This document shows positions 45,106 through 53,120 of a DNA stretch of 64,000 nt, piece by piece (the first letter of the stretch is position 1; every line of letters begins with the position of its first letter). The stretch lies in the NCBI RefSeq assembly GCF_016093275.1, contig NZ_JAEDAK010000009.1:124001-188000 (forward strand), read 5' to 3'. This stretch comes from Inhella proteolytica. Its GTDB lineage: Bacteria > Pseudomonadota > Gammaproteobacteria > Burkholderiales > Burkholderiaceae_C. The notes below the pieces were generated by a model that saw only the letters and a program-made list of their open reading frames with translations, was not told the origin of the DNA and searched no databases. Both the position numbers and the translations under genes were made by a program.

Positions 45106-45995
45106 GGCCGCGTCGGCTCGGCCGCCGTGTCAAAAGTCCAGCTGCGCTGGAGCTTCAGGGCCCCGGCCTCGCCCTCGAACTCGACGCGGTAACGACCGCC
45201 GGCCAGCAGGGGCAGGCGCGGCACCAGATAGGCCAGGTTTCGGTGCAGCTTCAGGTAGGGGTCGATTTCGGCATTCAGCAGCAGGGCCTCCACGGCGCGG
45301 CCGCTGGGCTCCTCGAAGAGCTCGAAGCGCAGCACCTTGAGGACGCGACCGGGGGGGGCGTAGACGGAGACCGGCATCCCGAACCGGTCCAGCCCGGCCG
45401 GGCGCGGCCGCTCGCAGCAGGCAAGCGCCGGGACGTTCTCCTGCGCCGGGCTGGGCCAGAGCAGCCAGTCCGGCGCGCCTTGGGGCGCGGCGCGGGCAGC
45501 GCCGAATTCCATCACCAGGCCCGGCTGATCGGACAGGCCGATGCCCAGATCGGCCGCGCGGGCCGACAGCAGGATGTGCCGGTGGTAGGGCCCGGAGAGC
45601 AATTGCATCAGGGCCGCGTCCACATCGGCGATGCCGACGACGAAGGCCTCGGCCACCACGCCGGCCTGGCCCAGGCCGTAGCCGTGGGCACGGGCACGGT
45701 CCCAGGGCATGCTGCCCAGGAAGCCTTGCTCCTCGCGCTGCTGGGCGTGGGTGGCGCGGCGGTGGCGGGCCAGGTGCTCGGCATGGGCCTGGGCGGCCTT
45801 GTCGAGCTGGGGCTGGCGCGCCAGCTCGCCCAGCCCCAGGCGGGTGCGTTCGCGGTTCAGGCTGTCCAGCACCCTCGGCGCGGCGTCCAGCCAGGCCTGA
45901 CGGACCTCGGGCAGGACGCCGTAGGCCGGGGCCGGTTCGGCATGGACCGCGGCAAGCGGCAACAGCAGGAGCAGGAGTTGGGCGATTCGGCGCAT
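45102..45995 (-). CDS. Secreted CAP-domain (SCP/PR1-like) protein
   Basis: 297 residues with a signal peptide (IAQLLLLLLPLAAVHA). CAP domain at about 40-165: LDSLNRERTRLGLGELARQ, AAQAHAEHLARH and ATHAQQREEQGF, followed by ILLSARAADLGIGL. The C-terminal 120 residues are strand-rich. CAP proteins bind lipids or act on cell walls in different lineages; the role here is unknown. First gene of its operon. Confidence 0.87.
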   Translation of the reverse strand: MRRIAQLLLLLLPLAAVHAEPAPAYGVLPEVRQAWLDAAPRVLDSLNRERTRLGLGELARQPQLDKAAQAHAEHLARHRRATHAQQREEQGFLGSMPWDRARAHGYGLGQAGVVAEAFVVGIADVDAALMQLLSGPYHRHILLSARAADLGIGLSDQPGLVMEFGAARAAPQGAPDWLLWPSPAQENVPALACCERPRPAGLDRFGMPVSVYAPPGRVLKVLRFELFEEPSGRAVEALLLNAEIDPYLKLHRNLAYLVPRLPLLAGGRYRVEFEGEAGALKLQRSWTFDTAAEPTRP

Positions 45996-46023
45996 GGGGC
46001 GCGAGTTTCGCCGCAGCCATGCA

Positions 46024-46047
46024 AAAGGGGCGCCGCGGCGCCCCTTT
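46024..46047 (-). terminator. Terminator after the aldolase gene
   Basis: A perfect 24-bp palindrome with 12-base arms aaaggggcgccg and cggcgccccttt, 20 bases past the aldolase stop. On the minus strand the stem ends in TTTT. It could also act weakly on plus-strand transcripts. Confidence 0.8.
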
Positions 46048-46066
46048 GAACAGTGGGAATACGGGT

Positions 46067-47131
46067 TCAGACCACGACCTGAGCCAGTTCGCCTTTGGCG
46101 TAGGCGGCGGCCATGTCCACCAGGCTGCGGTTGTTCTGCTTGCGGCCCTGGCCCTCGCAGCCGAACTGCAGGTAGCGCTGCTTGCAGATTTCCTGCGCGG
46201 CGGCGCGGGCGGGCTTGAGCCACTCGCGGGCGTCGAACTTGTCGGGGTTCTCGGCCAGGAACTTGCGCACTGCGCCGGTCATGGCCAGGCGGATGTCGGT
46301 GTCGATGTTGATCTTGCGCACGCCATGCTTGATGGCCTCCTGGATCTCCTCGACCGGCACGCCGTAGGTTTCCTTCATCTTGCCGCCGTACTGGTTGATG
46401 ACGGCCAGCAGTTCAGCGGGCACCGAGGACGAGCCATGCATCACCAGGTGGGTGTTGGGGATGCGCGCGTGGATTTCCTTGACGCGGCTGATCGCCAGGA
46501 TGTCACCCGTGGGCTTGCGGCTGAACTTGTAGGCGCCATGGCTGGTGCCAATGGCAATCGCCAGTGCGTCCAGCTGGGTGGCCTTGACGAACTGCGCGGC
46601 CTCTTCCGGGTCGGTCAGCATCTGCGCGTGGCTGAGCTTGCCCTCGGCGCCGATGCCGTCTTCCTCGCCGGCGTCACCGGTTTCCAGATTACCCAGGCAG
46701 CCCAGCTCGCCCTCGACCGAGACGCCCACCTTGTGCGCCATCTCGACCACGGCACGCGTGACCTCGACGTTGTAGGCGAAGTCGGCCGGGGTCTTGCCGT
46801 CGTCGCGCAGCGAGCCGTCCATCATCACGGAGCCAAAGCCCAGGTCGATGGCGCCCTGGCAGACCTTGGGGCTGGTGCCGTGGTCCTGGTGCATCACCAG
46901 CGGGATGTGCGGGTAGGCCTCGGTGGCGGCCTGGATCAGGTGCTTGATAAAGCTTTCGCCGGCGTATTTGCGGGCGCCGGCACTGGCCTGCAGGATCACC
47001 GGCGCGCCCACCTCGTCGGCGGCGGCCATCACGGCCTGCACCTGCTCCAGGTTGTTGACGTTGAAGGCCGGGATGCCATAGCCGTGCTCGGCGGCGTGGT
47101 CGAGCAGCTGGCGCATCGAAACGAGTGGCAT
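46067..47131 (-). CDS. fba: Class II fructose-bisphosphate aldolase
   Basis: 354 residues, zinc-dependent enzyme of glycolysis/gluconeogenesis. Contains [17 protein letters not shown], the metal loop MHQDHGTSP (His about 80-84), [14 protein letters not shown] and VMHGSSSVP. Length matches the class IIB enzymes often called CbbA in betaproteobacteria. No Calvin-cycle genes are nearby. Followed by a clear terminator, so probably monocistronic. Confidence 0.96.
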   Translation of the reverse strand: MPLVSMRQLLDHAAEHGYGIPAFNVNNLEQVQAVMAAADEVGAPVILQASAGARKYAGESFIKHLIQAATEAYPHIPLVMHQDHGTSPKVCQGAIDLGFGSVMMDGSLRDDGKTPADFAYNVEVTRAVVEMAHKVGVSVEGELGCLGNLETGDAGEEDGIGAEGKLSHAQMLTDPEEAAQFVKATQLDALAIAIGTSHGAYKFSRKPTGDILAISRVKEIHARIPNTHLVMHGSSSVPAELLAVINQYGGKMKETYGVPVEEIQEAIKHGVRKINIDTDIRLAMTGAVRKFLAENPDKFDAREWLKPARAAAQEICKQRYLQFGCEGQGRKQNNRSLVDMAAAYAKGELAQVVV

Positions 47132-47215
47132 GGGGAAGTCCTTGGAAGAGTGGAGGAATCCTGGGGAAGCCGGCTCGCAGGCTGCGCTGTAACCGCTTCG
47201 TAACTGGGCGAGATT

Positions 47216-48484
47216 CTACGGAGCGGGCTGCAACTGGGCGGGCCGGCCGGGCAGGTTCAGGCGCGGCCGCAGAGGCTCGCAGCGGCTCAGCACCTGGCCG
47301 CCGCGCACCACCGCCAGGCGCGGCGCACGCGTGCGCAGGGCCTCGATCGGATCGCGCGCCTGCAACAGCACGAAATCGGCCGGCGCCCCCGGCTGCAAGG
47401 TGTGCTCGGGCCGGCCCAGCAGGCGGGCGGGCGTGCGGGTCACCGCGTCGAAGCAGGCGCGCATGCCGGCCTGCGAGCTCAGCTGGGCCACATGCAGGCC
47501 CATATGCGCCACCTCCAGCAGGTCCGCGCTGCCCAGCGGGTACCAGGGGTCGAGCACGCAGTCCTGCCCGAAGGCCACCGGCACACCGGCGGCCAGCAGC
47601 TCGGGCACGCGCGTCATGCCGCGGCGCTTTGGGTAGCTGTCGTAGCGGCCCTGCAGCAGGATGTTGATCAAGGGGTTGGCGACGACGCTGAGCTGCGCCT
47701 CGGCCATCAGCCCGATCAGGCGCGCCGCATAGGCGTTGTCCATGCTGTGCAGCGAGCACAAATGCGAGGCCGTGACGCGCCCCTGCAGGCCCAGGCGCAG
47801 GGTCTCGGCGGCCAGGGTCTCGACATGGCGGGAGTTCGGGTCGTCGGTCTCGTCGCAGTGCAGGTCCATGCCCAGCCCGCGCTCGGCCGCCAGTTCGCAC
47901 AGCAGGCGGATGCTCTGCGCCCCCTCCGCCGCGCTGCGCTCGTGGTGCGGAATGCCGCCGATCAGGTCCACGCCCAGCTCCAGGGCCTGCTTCAGCTGCC
48001 CCAGCGTGCCGGGGTGGCGCAGCAGGCCGTCTTGAGGAAAGGCCACCAGCTGCAGATCAAGGTAAGGCCGCACGCGCTCGCGCACCTCCAGCAGCGCACG
48101 CACCGCCAGCAGGCGCGGGTCGCACACATCCACATGGCTGCGGATGGCCAGCACACCTTGCGCCACGGCCAGATCGCAGAAGCGCAGCGCGCGCTCCACC
48201 ACCGCTTCGTGCGTCAGGCTGGGCTTGAGCTCACCCCAGAGCGCGATGCCCTCCAGCAGGGTGCCCGATTGGTTGACGCGCGGCTGGCCATGCGTGAGCG
48301 CGGAATCGAGATGGAAATGGGCATCGACGAAGGGCGGGCTGAGCAACTGCCCTTGCGCATCCAGGCACTCCACCCCAGCCGGCGCCGGCAGCTGTGGGCC
48401 GATGGCGGCGATGCGGCCCTGCTGCACCAGCAGGTCCAGGCCGGTCCGGCCATCGGGCAGCGAGACATTGCGCAACAGCAGCAT
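47216..48484 (-). CDS. codA: Cytosine deaminase-family amidohydrolase
   Basis: 422 residues from ATG 48484. Full collinearity with E. coli CodA: PPFVDAHFHLDSALTHGQ (metal His pair), IRSHVDVCDP, LQLVAFPQDG, HCDETDD (metal His and catalytic Glu) and GQDCVLDPWYPLGSADLLEV (metal Asp). Where E. coli has His-Asp-Asp this protein has Gln-Asp-Cys; the last position shapes substrate choice, so the substrate may be cytosine or a related pyrimidine or purine. Confidence 0.87.
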   Translation of the reverse strand: MLLLRNVSLPDGRTGLDLLVQQGRIAAIGPQLPAPAGVECLDAQGQLLSPPFVDAHFHLDSALTHGQPRVNQSGTLLEGIALWGELKPSLTHEAVVERALRFCDLAVAQGVLAIRSHVDVCDPRLLAVRALLEVRERVRPYLDLQLVAFPQDGLLRHPGTLGQLKQALELGVDLIGGIPHHERSAAEGAQSIRLLCELAAERGLGMDLHCDETDDPNSRHVETLAAETLRLGLQGRVTASHLCSLHSMDNAYAARLIGLMAEAQLSVVANPLINILLQGRYDSYPKRRGMTRVPELLAAGVPVAFGQDCVLDPWYPLGSADLLEVAHMGLHVAQLSSQAGMRACFDAVTRTPARLLGRPEHTLQPGAPADFVLLQARDPIEALRTRAPRLAVVRGGQVLSRCEPLRPRLNLPGRPAQLQPAP

Positions 48485-48562
48485 GGCGGGCCTCCACATC
48501 GAATGAGCCGCGGAGTGTCGGCGCTGCCCGCCACCGCGCGCCAAGTCAACAACAAAAAACGC

Positions 48563-48592
48563 TTGCGCTTATGAATAAGCTTTATTTATCAT
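48563..48592 (+). promoter_or_regulatory. Sigma-70-like promoter with inverted repeat, before two small genes
   Basis: TTGCGC (48563-48568) and TATCAT (48587-48592) with an 18-base spacer, in an A/T-rich island unlike the surroundings. The spacer holds a perfect inverted repeat gcttat/ataagc (48567-48580), a possible operator. It would drive the two small plus-strand genes. Confidence 0.5.
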
Positions 48593-48633
48593 TCGCCACT
48601 CGTTTAGCTCACTTCCTTGATCAGGAGCCTTCC

Positions 48634-48819
48634 ATGCCGCAATTCACCTCGCCGCGCCCCAGTACCGGCACCGCCTTGCGCAAGCCGCGCAATCCCTGGG
48701 TCGCCCCCAGCCAGATGCGCAAGGCCGGTGCCCACCGCGCCGCCCATGCCCGTCAGGCCGCCCGTATCGAGCTGGCGCAGACCCTGCGCGAACTCTGGAG
48801 CCCACCCCGCCACGACTGA
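48634..48819 (+). CDS. Small basic protein (61 aa), unknown
   Basis: AGGAG 7 bases before the ATG makes this a credible gene. The protein is basic and Ala/Arg-rich (RKPRNPWVAPSQMRKAGAHR), with a helical C-terminus. No signal or membrane segment. Followed by a second small gene with an equally good ribosome site. Confidence 0.65.
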   Translation: MPQFTSPRPSTGTALRKPRNPWVAPSQMRKAGAHRAAHARQAARIELAQTLRELWSPPRHD

Positions 48820-48858
48820 AAGTCTGAGCCGCAAGAAGCGGCCCAGCAGGAGAACACC

Positions 48859-49110
48859 ATGCACGCCATCGCACTCACTGCCCGCAGCGCCGGGCGCTCA
48901 CTCCCCCGCCAGCTCCTGATCCGTGCCCTGCACGCGGGGAGCCGCCACCTGGACCACCTGGCCGCCCAACTGGCCCAACCGGCCCAGCCGGCCGCTGCTG
49001 AACCCAGCGGCCACCTGGAATACCGGTTCGACCCGGCCACCGGCCAAGGCGCGCTCTACGAGGATGGCGTGCGCCGCTTCACCTTCCTGCAAGGTTTGGA
49101 GCGCCTGTAA
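48859..49110 (+). CDS. Small protein (83 aa), unknown
   Basis: AGGAG 6 bases before the ATG; ends 19 bases before a strong terminator. The N-terminal half is an amphipathic helix (LPRQLLIRALHAGSRHLDHL), the C-terminal half a small strand-rich part (LEYRFDPATGQGALYEDG). Likely co-transcribed with the 61-aa gene. Function unknown. Confidence 0.7.
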   Translation: MHAIALTARSAGRSLPRQLLIRALHAGSRHLDHLAAQLAQPAQPAAAEPSGHLEYRFDPATGQGALYEDGVRRFTFLQGLERL

Positions 49111-49128
49111 TTCACGCAATCAAGCCGC

Positions 49129-49158
49129 AAAGGCCCGCTTCTGCGGGCCTTTGTTTTT
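49129..49158 (+). terminator. Rho-independent terminator after the small-gene pair
   Basis: Arms aaaggcccgc (49129-49138) and gcgggccttt (49143-49152), 4-base loop, followed by gttttt. Textbook plus-strand terminator. Confidence 0.9.
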
Positions 49159-49197
49159 GGGGCCGCTCCTATCATGGCCGGACTCCCGGGGTGCCTC

Positions 49198-50064
49198 ATG
49201 AACGACAGCCCAGCTCTCCCGCCCATCGATCGCCCGCTGCCCAGCCTGTCGGCCTGGGTGCAGGCTTTCGCCGGCCGCGAGATCCCCGTGCTGGCCACCA
49301 GCGCCGAGGCGCTGGAGCAGCTGCGCGCCGACGAGGATTCGGTGGACGCGCACCTGATCGGCGAGACCTTTGCCAGCGACCCGCTGATGAGCCTGAAGGT
49401 CCTGGTCGCCGCCGCGCAACTCGGCCGCGAGCGCCGCAATGCCGACGCCGAGACCGTCACCAGCGCCGTGGTGCTGATGGGCATCACGCCCTTCTTCACC
49501 ACCTTCGGCCCGCAGCCCACGCTCGAGCATTGGCTGGTGGGGCAGCCGCAGGCGCGTGATGGCGCCGAGGCAGTGCTGCGCCGCTCCGAGCGGGCCGCCC
49601 GCTACGCCCTGGCCTTTGCGGCGCACCGCATGGACCAGGACGCGCAGATCCTGCACAGCGCCGCGCTGCTGCACGATTTCGCCGAACTGCTGCTCTGGTG
49701 CCACGCCCCCGCGCTGGCGCAGGAGATCCGCCGCCTGCAGGCCCTGGACCCGAACCTGCGCAGCATCAAGGCGCAGCAACAGGTGCTGGGCATCGAGCTG
49801 GCCGCGCTGGAGCAGGCCTTGATGAAAACCTGGCACCTGCCACCGCTGCTGGCCCACATCACCGACGACCGCCACCACCACGACCCGCAAACCCAATGCG
49901 TGCGCCTAGCGGTACGGGTGGCGCGGCACAGCAGCCAGAGCTGGGAGAACCCCGCCATTCCGGACGACGTGAAGGACATCAGCGCCCTCCTGAACCTGGG
50001 GCCTGAGCCAACCTTGCGCCTGCTGCAGGACATCGACCGCGAAAGCGGGCCGAGCCTGCGCTGA
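49198..50064 (+). CDS. HDOD-type signalling protein
   Basis: 288 residues from ATG 49198 (GGGGTG upstream; ATG 49174 is possible but less well placed after the terminator). HDOD-like helical fold: LIGETFASDPLMSLKVLVAAA, VTSAVVLMGITPFF and an HD-like LHDFAELLLW near residue 158. No kinase or GGDEF part. Role in signalling or motility control is a family guess. Confidence 0.78.
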   Translation: MNDSPALPPIDRPLPSLSAWVQAFAGREIPVLATSAEALEQLRADEDSVDAHLIGETFASDPLMSLKVLVAAAQLGRERRNADAETVTSAVVLMGITPFFTTFGPQPTLEHWLVGQPQARDGAEAVLRRSERAARYALAFAAHRMDQDAQILHSAALLHDFAELLLWCHAPALAQEIRRLQALDPNLRSIKAQQQVLGIELAALEQALMKTWHLPPLLAHITDDRHHHDPQTQCVRLAVRVARHSSQSWENPAIPDDVKDISALLNLGPEPTLRLLQDIDRESGPSLR

Positions 50065-50072
50065 AGCGTGGG

Positions 50073-50555
50073 TTAGATCGAGACCGCGCCGGCGCTCTTC
50101 ACCCGCTCCAGCACGAAGCTGGTCTTGCAATCTTGCACGGCTGGGTGGGCCAGCAGGGTGTCGCGCAGGAAGCGCGCGTAGTGCTCCATGTCGCGCACCA
50201 GGATGCGCAGCAGGTAGTCCATCTCGCCGGCCAGCGCCGCGCACTCCACCACTTCGGGCCAGGTCTGCACCGCAGCGCGGAAGCTCTCCATCGGGCTGCG
50301 TCGGAGGTCGGGCGTGTGCTTTTCCAGGCGCACGTTCACGTAGGCCGTCAGGCCCAGGCCCAGGCGCTCGGGCACGACGACGGCGCGGTAGCCGGCAATC
50401 ACCCCGGCCTGCTCCAAGCGCCGCACCCGGCGCAGCACGGCCGAGGGACTCAGGCCGACCTGCTCGGCCAGGGCATCGAAGGTCAAGCGGCCGTCGGCCT
50501 GCAGGGCCTGAATCGTGCGTCGATCAATCGCATCCAGCTCAACAGGTGCACTCAT
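50073..50555 (-). CDS. Lrp/AsnC family regulator
   Basis: 160 residues: N-terminal winged helix (DRRTIQALQADGRLTFDALA, LSPSAVLRRVRRLEQAGVI) and a C-terminal ligand-binding RAM domain (about 70-150). Divergent from the 4-hydroxyphenylpyruvate dioxygenase gene across 114 bases with repeated half-sites, so it probably controls tyrosine/phenylalanine breakdown. The ligand may be an aromatic amino acid. Confidence 0.93.
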   Translation of the reverse strand: MSAPVELDAIDRRTIQALQADGRLTFDALAEQVGLSPSAVLRRVRRLEQAGVIAGYRAVVVPERLGLGLTAYVNVRLEKHTPDLRRSPMESFRAAVQTWPEVVECAALAGEMDYLLRILVRDMEHYARFLRDTLLAHPAVQDCKTSFVLERVKSAGAVSI

Positions 50556-50592
50556 TCAGACAATTATGCATTGATCATGCGCAAAGCGCGCG

Positions 50593-50633
50593 CCTGCGCG
50601 CCTTCAATCGCAGGAAACCTGCGCGCGCGCAGG
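50593..50633. promoter_or_regulatory. Array of CCTGCG half-sites between lrp-type gene and hpd
   Basis: CCTGCG at 50593-50598 and 50618-50623, and its inverse CGCAGG at 50609-50614 and 50628-50633. The last two form a perfect 16-bp palindrome, and the middle two a 6-bp inverted repeat with an AAA spacer. Likely operator for the neighbouring Lrp/AsnC regulator. Confidence 0.5.
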
Positions 50634-50669
50634 CCTACAGTGCTGGGTTCACTCAAACAGGAGACCACC

Positions 50670-51806
50670 ATGGCGCAGTTCACTCCCTGGGACAACCCCA
50701 TGGGCACCGACGGCTTCGAGTTCATCGAGTTCGCCGCCCCCGATCCCGCCGCCCTGGGTCGCCTGTTCGAGACCATGGGCTTCCGCGCCGTGGCCAAGCA
50801 CCGGCACAAGAACGTCACCCTGTACCGCCAGGGCGAGATCAACTTCATCATCAACGCCGAGCAGGATTCCTTCGCGCAGCGCTTCGTGCGCCTGCACGGC
50901 CCCTCGATCTGCGCCATCGCCTTCCGCGTCAAGGACGCCGCCTACGCCTACCAGCGCGCGCTGGAGCTGGGTGCCTGGGGCTTTGACAACAAGACCGGCC
51001 CGATGGAGCTCAACATCCCGGCCATCAAGGGCATCGGCGACTCGCTGATCTATTTCGTCGACCGCTGGCATGGCAAGGACGGCGGCCAGCCCGGTCAGAT
51101 CGGCAACATCAGCATCTACGACGTCGACTTCGTGCCGCTGACCGACGCCGATGGCAAGCCGGTCAGCAGCGAGGTGCCGGGCTATGGCCTGGGGCTGATC
51201 GACCACCTGACCCACAACGTCTACCGCGGCCGCATGAAGGAATGGGCGGACTTCTACGAGCGCCTGTTCAATTTCCGCGAGGTGCGCTACTTCGACATCG
51301 AGGGCAAGCTCACCGGCCTGAAGAGCAAGGCCATGACCAGCCCCTGCGGCAAGATCCGCATCCCCATCAACGAGAGCAGCGACGACAAGAGCCAGATCGC
51401 CGAGTACCTGCACACCTACAACGGTGAAGGCATTCAGCACGTGGCCCTGTCGGCCAGCGACATCTACGGCAGCGTGGACGGCATGAAGCAAGGCGGCGTG
51501 GAGTTCCAGGACACCATCGAGACCTACTTCGACCTGGTCGACAAGCGCCTGCCCGGCCACGGCGAGAACCTGGCCGAGCTGCGCCGCCTGCGCATCCTGA
51601 TCGACGGCGCCGCCCACCTGGGCGCCGAGAAGGAACTGCTGCTGCAGATCTTCACCAAGGAAGTGATCGGCCCGATCTTCTTCGAGATCATCCAGCGCAA
51701 GGGCAATGAAGGCTTCGGCGAAGGCAATTTCCAGGCCCTGTTCGAAAGCATCGAGCTGGACCAGATCCGCCGCGGCGTGTTGAAGGACGAAGCCACTCCG
51801 GCGTAA
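50670..51806 (+). CDS. hppD: 4-hydroxyphenylpyruvate dioxygenase
   Basis: 378 residues from ATG 50670 with AGGAG upstream. Fe(II) enzyme turning 4-hydroxyphenylpyruvate into homogentisate. Two vicinal-oxygen-chelate halves; iron ligands are the His of LIDHLTHNV, the His of GIQHVALSA and the Glu of IFFEIIQRKG. The next gene starts on the last base of its stop codon. Confidence 0.97.
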   Translation: MAQFTPWDNPMGTDGFEFIEFAAPDPAALGRLFETMGFRAVAKHRHKNVTLYRQGEINFIINAEQDSFAQRFVRLHGPSICAIAFRVKDAAYAYQRALELGAWGFDNKTGPMELNIPAIKGIGDSLIYFVDRWHGKDGGQPGQIGNISIYDVDFVPLTDADGKPVSSEVPGYGLGLIDHLTHNVYRGRMKEWADFYERLFNFREVRYFDIEGKLTGLKSKAMTSPCGKIRIPINESSDDKSQIAEYLHTYNGEGIQHVALSASDIYGSVDGMKQGGVEFQDTIETYFDLVDKRLPGHGENLAELRRLRILIDGAAHLGAEKELLLQIFTKEVIGPIFFEIIQRKGNEGFGEGNFQALFESIELDQIRRGVLKDEATPA

Positions 51807-52510
51807 TGGAACCGGTCGGCGCGCAGATCCTGGACTGCTTGGCGCGGGTCGAGCGCCAGCGCCAGCGGCGTGCCGTCGAAGCGGCGCTGGGCGAAACCAC
51901 CCAGCGCCTCAAGGCCTTCCAGCAGGAACGCTTCCGCCGTGCCTACGGCGACCTGCTGGCCACGCCGCGCTATGCCGGCGCGGCGAAGTTCTTCCTGGAG
52001 GAGCTGTACGGTCCGGCCGACTTCAGCCGCCGCGACGCGCAGTTCCAGCGCATCGTGCGGCCGCTGGTGCGGCTGTTCCCCAGCGAGGTGGTGGACACCG
52101 TACACACGCTGGCACAGCTGCACGCGCTCTCGGAAGAGCTGGACTCCGCCATGGCCGAGCGCCTGCTCGGCTCGGGCGTGAAGGCGCCGGACTACATCGC
52201 CGCCTGGCAGGCCGTGGGCCAGCCCGAGGCACGCCAGCGCCAGATCGAACTGACCCTGGCCGTGGGCCGCGCGCTCGACGTCTACACGCGCAAGCCGCTG
52301 CTGCGCCATTCACTGCGCCTGATGCGTGGCCCGGCCCAACTGGCCGGCCTGCACGAGCTGCAAGACTTCCTGGAATGCGGCTTCGACACCTTCCGCGCCA
52401 TGCGTGGGGCGCAGGAGTTCCTGGGCACGGTGCAAGCACGCGAGCAGGACTGGGCGCAGCGCCTGTTTACGGGCGACTCAGATGGGGCGCTGCCCCAACT
52501 GATGGCCTGA
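51806..52510 (+). CDS. Conserved helical protein downstream of hpd (234 aa)
   Basis: An all-helical cytoplasmic protein with the distinctive FFLEELYGPADFSRRDAQF block at about 55-73. I recall this block in an uncharacterised proteobacterial family. No enzymatic motif is visible. The ATG overlaps the hpd stop by one base (TAATG), indicating joint translation, though a role in tyrosine breakdown is unproven. Confidence 0.8.
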   Translation: MEPVGAQILDCLARVERQRQRRAVEAALGETTQRLKAFQQERFRRAYGDLLATPRYAGAAKFFLEELYGPADFSRRDAQFQRIVRPLVRLFPSEVVDTVHTLAQLHALSEELDSAMAERLLGSGVKAPDYIAAWQAVGQPEARQRQIELTLAVGRALDVYTRKPLLRHSLRLMRGPAQLAGLHELQDFLECGFDTFRAMRGAQEFLGTVQAREQDWAQRLFTGDSDGALPQLMA

Positions 52511-52511
52511 A

Positions 52512-53120
52512 TCAGGGCAACCAGAGCTCGAAGCGCGTGCCTCCGCCCACGCGCGGCAGCAGGTCCACCCGACCGCGCACGGCCTCGCGCCGGTGCGCGC
52601 GCGCCACGGCGGCGCACAGCTGCATCCCCAGGCCGGTGGAGCTCTGGGCGCTGGGATCTTGACTGCCCAGGCCCGGGCCGTCGTCTTCCACCGTGAACAG
52701 GAGCCCACCCGCCTGCGATTGCACCGAGAGCAGCACCTCGGCGCGTGCGAAGCGCCAGGCGTTGTGGAGCGCGGCTTCCAGCGCCAGGCGCACCAGGCGG
52801 GCGTCGAAGTACCAGTAGGGAGGCAGCCCCGCGGCCGGACACAGGTGCAGCGGCGCCCCTTCCGGGCGCGAGGCAATGTGCTCCAAGGTGCGCAGGAAGT
52901 CGGCCGGGGCTTCGTCCTCCAGCTGCGCGCGCAGGCCCTGGCGGCCGCCGTACAGGGTCAGGTAGGCCACCAGGCGCTGGCGCAGCTGGGCGCAATGCTG
53001 GTGCGCGCGCGTGGCGCGGGCGGCATCCGGCTGCAGGCTCAGGCTGGCCAGTTCGGCTTCCAATTGCCCGAGCTGGTTCTTCAGGTCGTGCGCCAGCAGG
53101 GCCACGAGTTCGCGATTCAC
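52512..53120 (-). CDS. Soluble histidine kinase, no sensor domain
   Basis: 202 residues. Phospho-His box LLAHDLKNQLGQLEAEL begins at residue 8, N-box LHNAWRFA, G1 VEDDGPGLG and G2 STGLGMQLC follow. With no input domain or membrane helix it must take its signal from another protein. ATG overlaps the TPR response regulator stop by 4 bases. Confidence 0.88.
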   Translation of the reverse strand: MNRELVALLAHDLKNQLGQLEAELASLSLQPDAARATRAHQHCAQLRQRLVAYLTLYGGRQGLRAQLEDEAPADFLRTLEHIASRPEGAPLHLCPAAGLPPYWYFDARLVRLALEAALHNAWRFARAEVLLSVQSQAGGLLFTVEDDGPGLGSQDPSAQSSTGLGMQLCAAVARAHRREAVRGRVDLLPRVGGGTRFELWLP

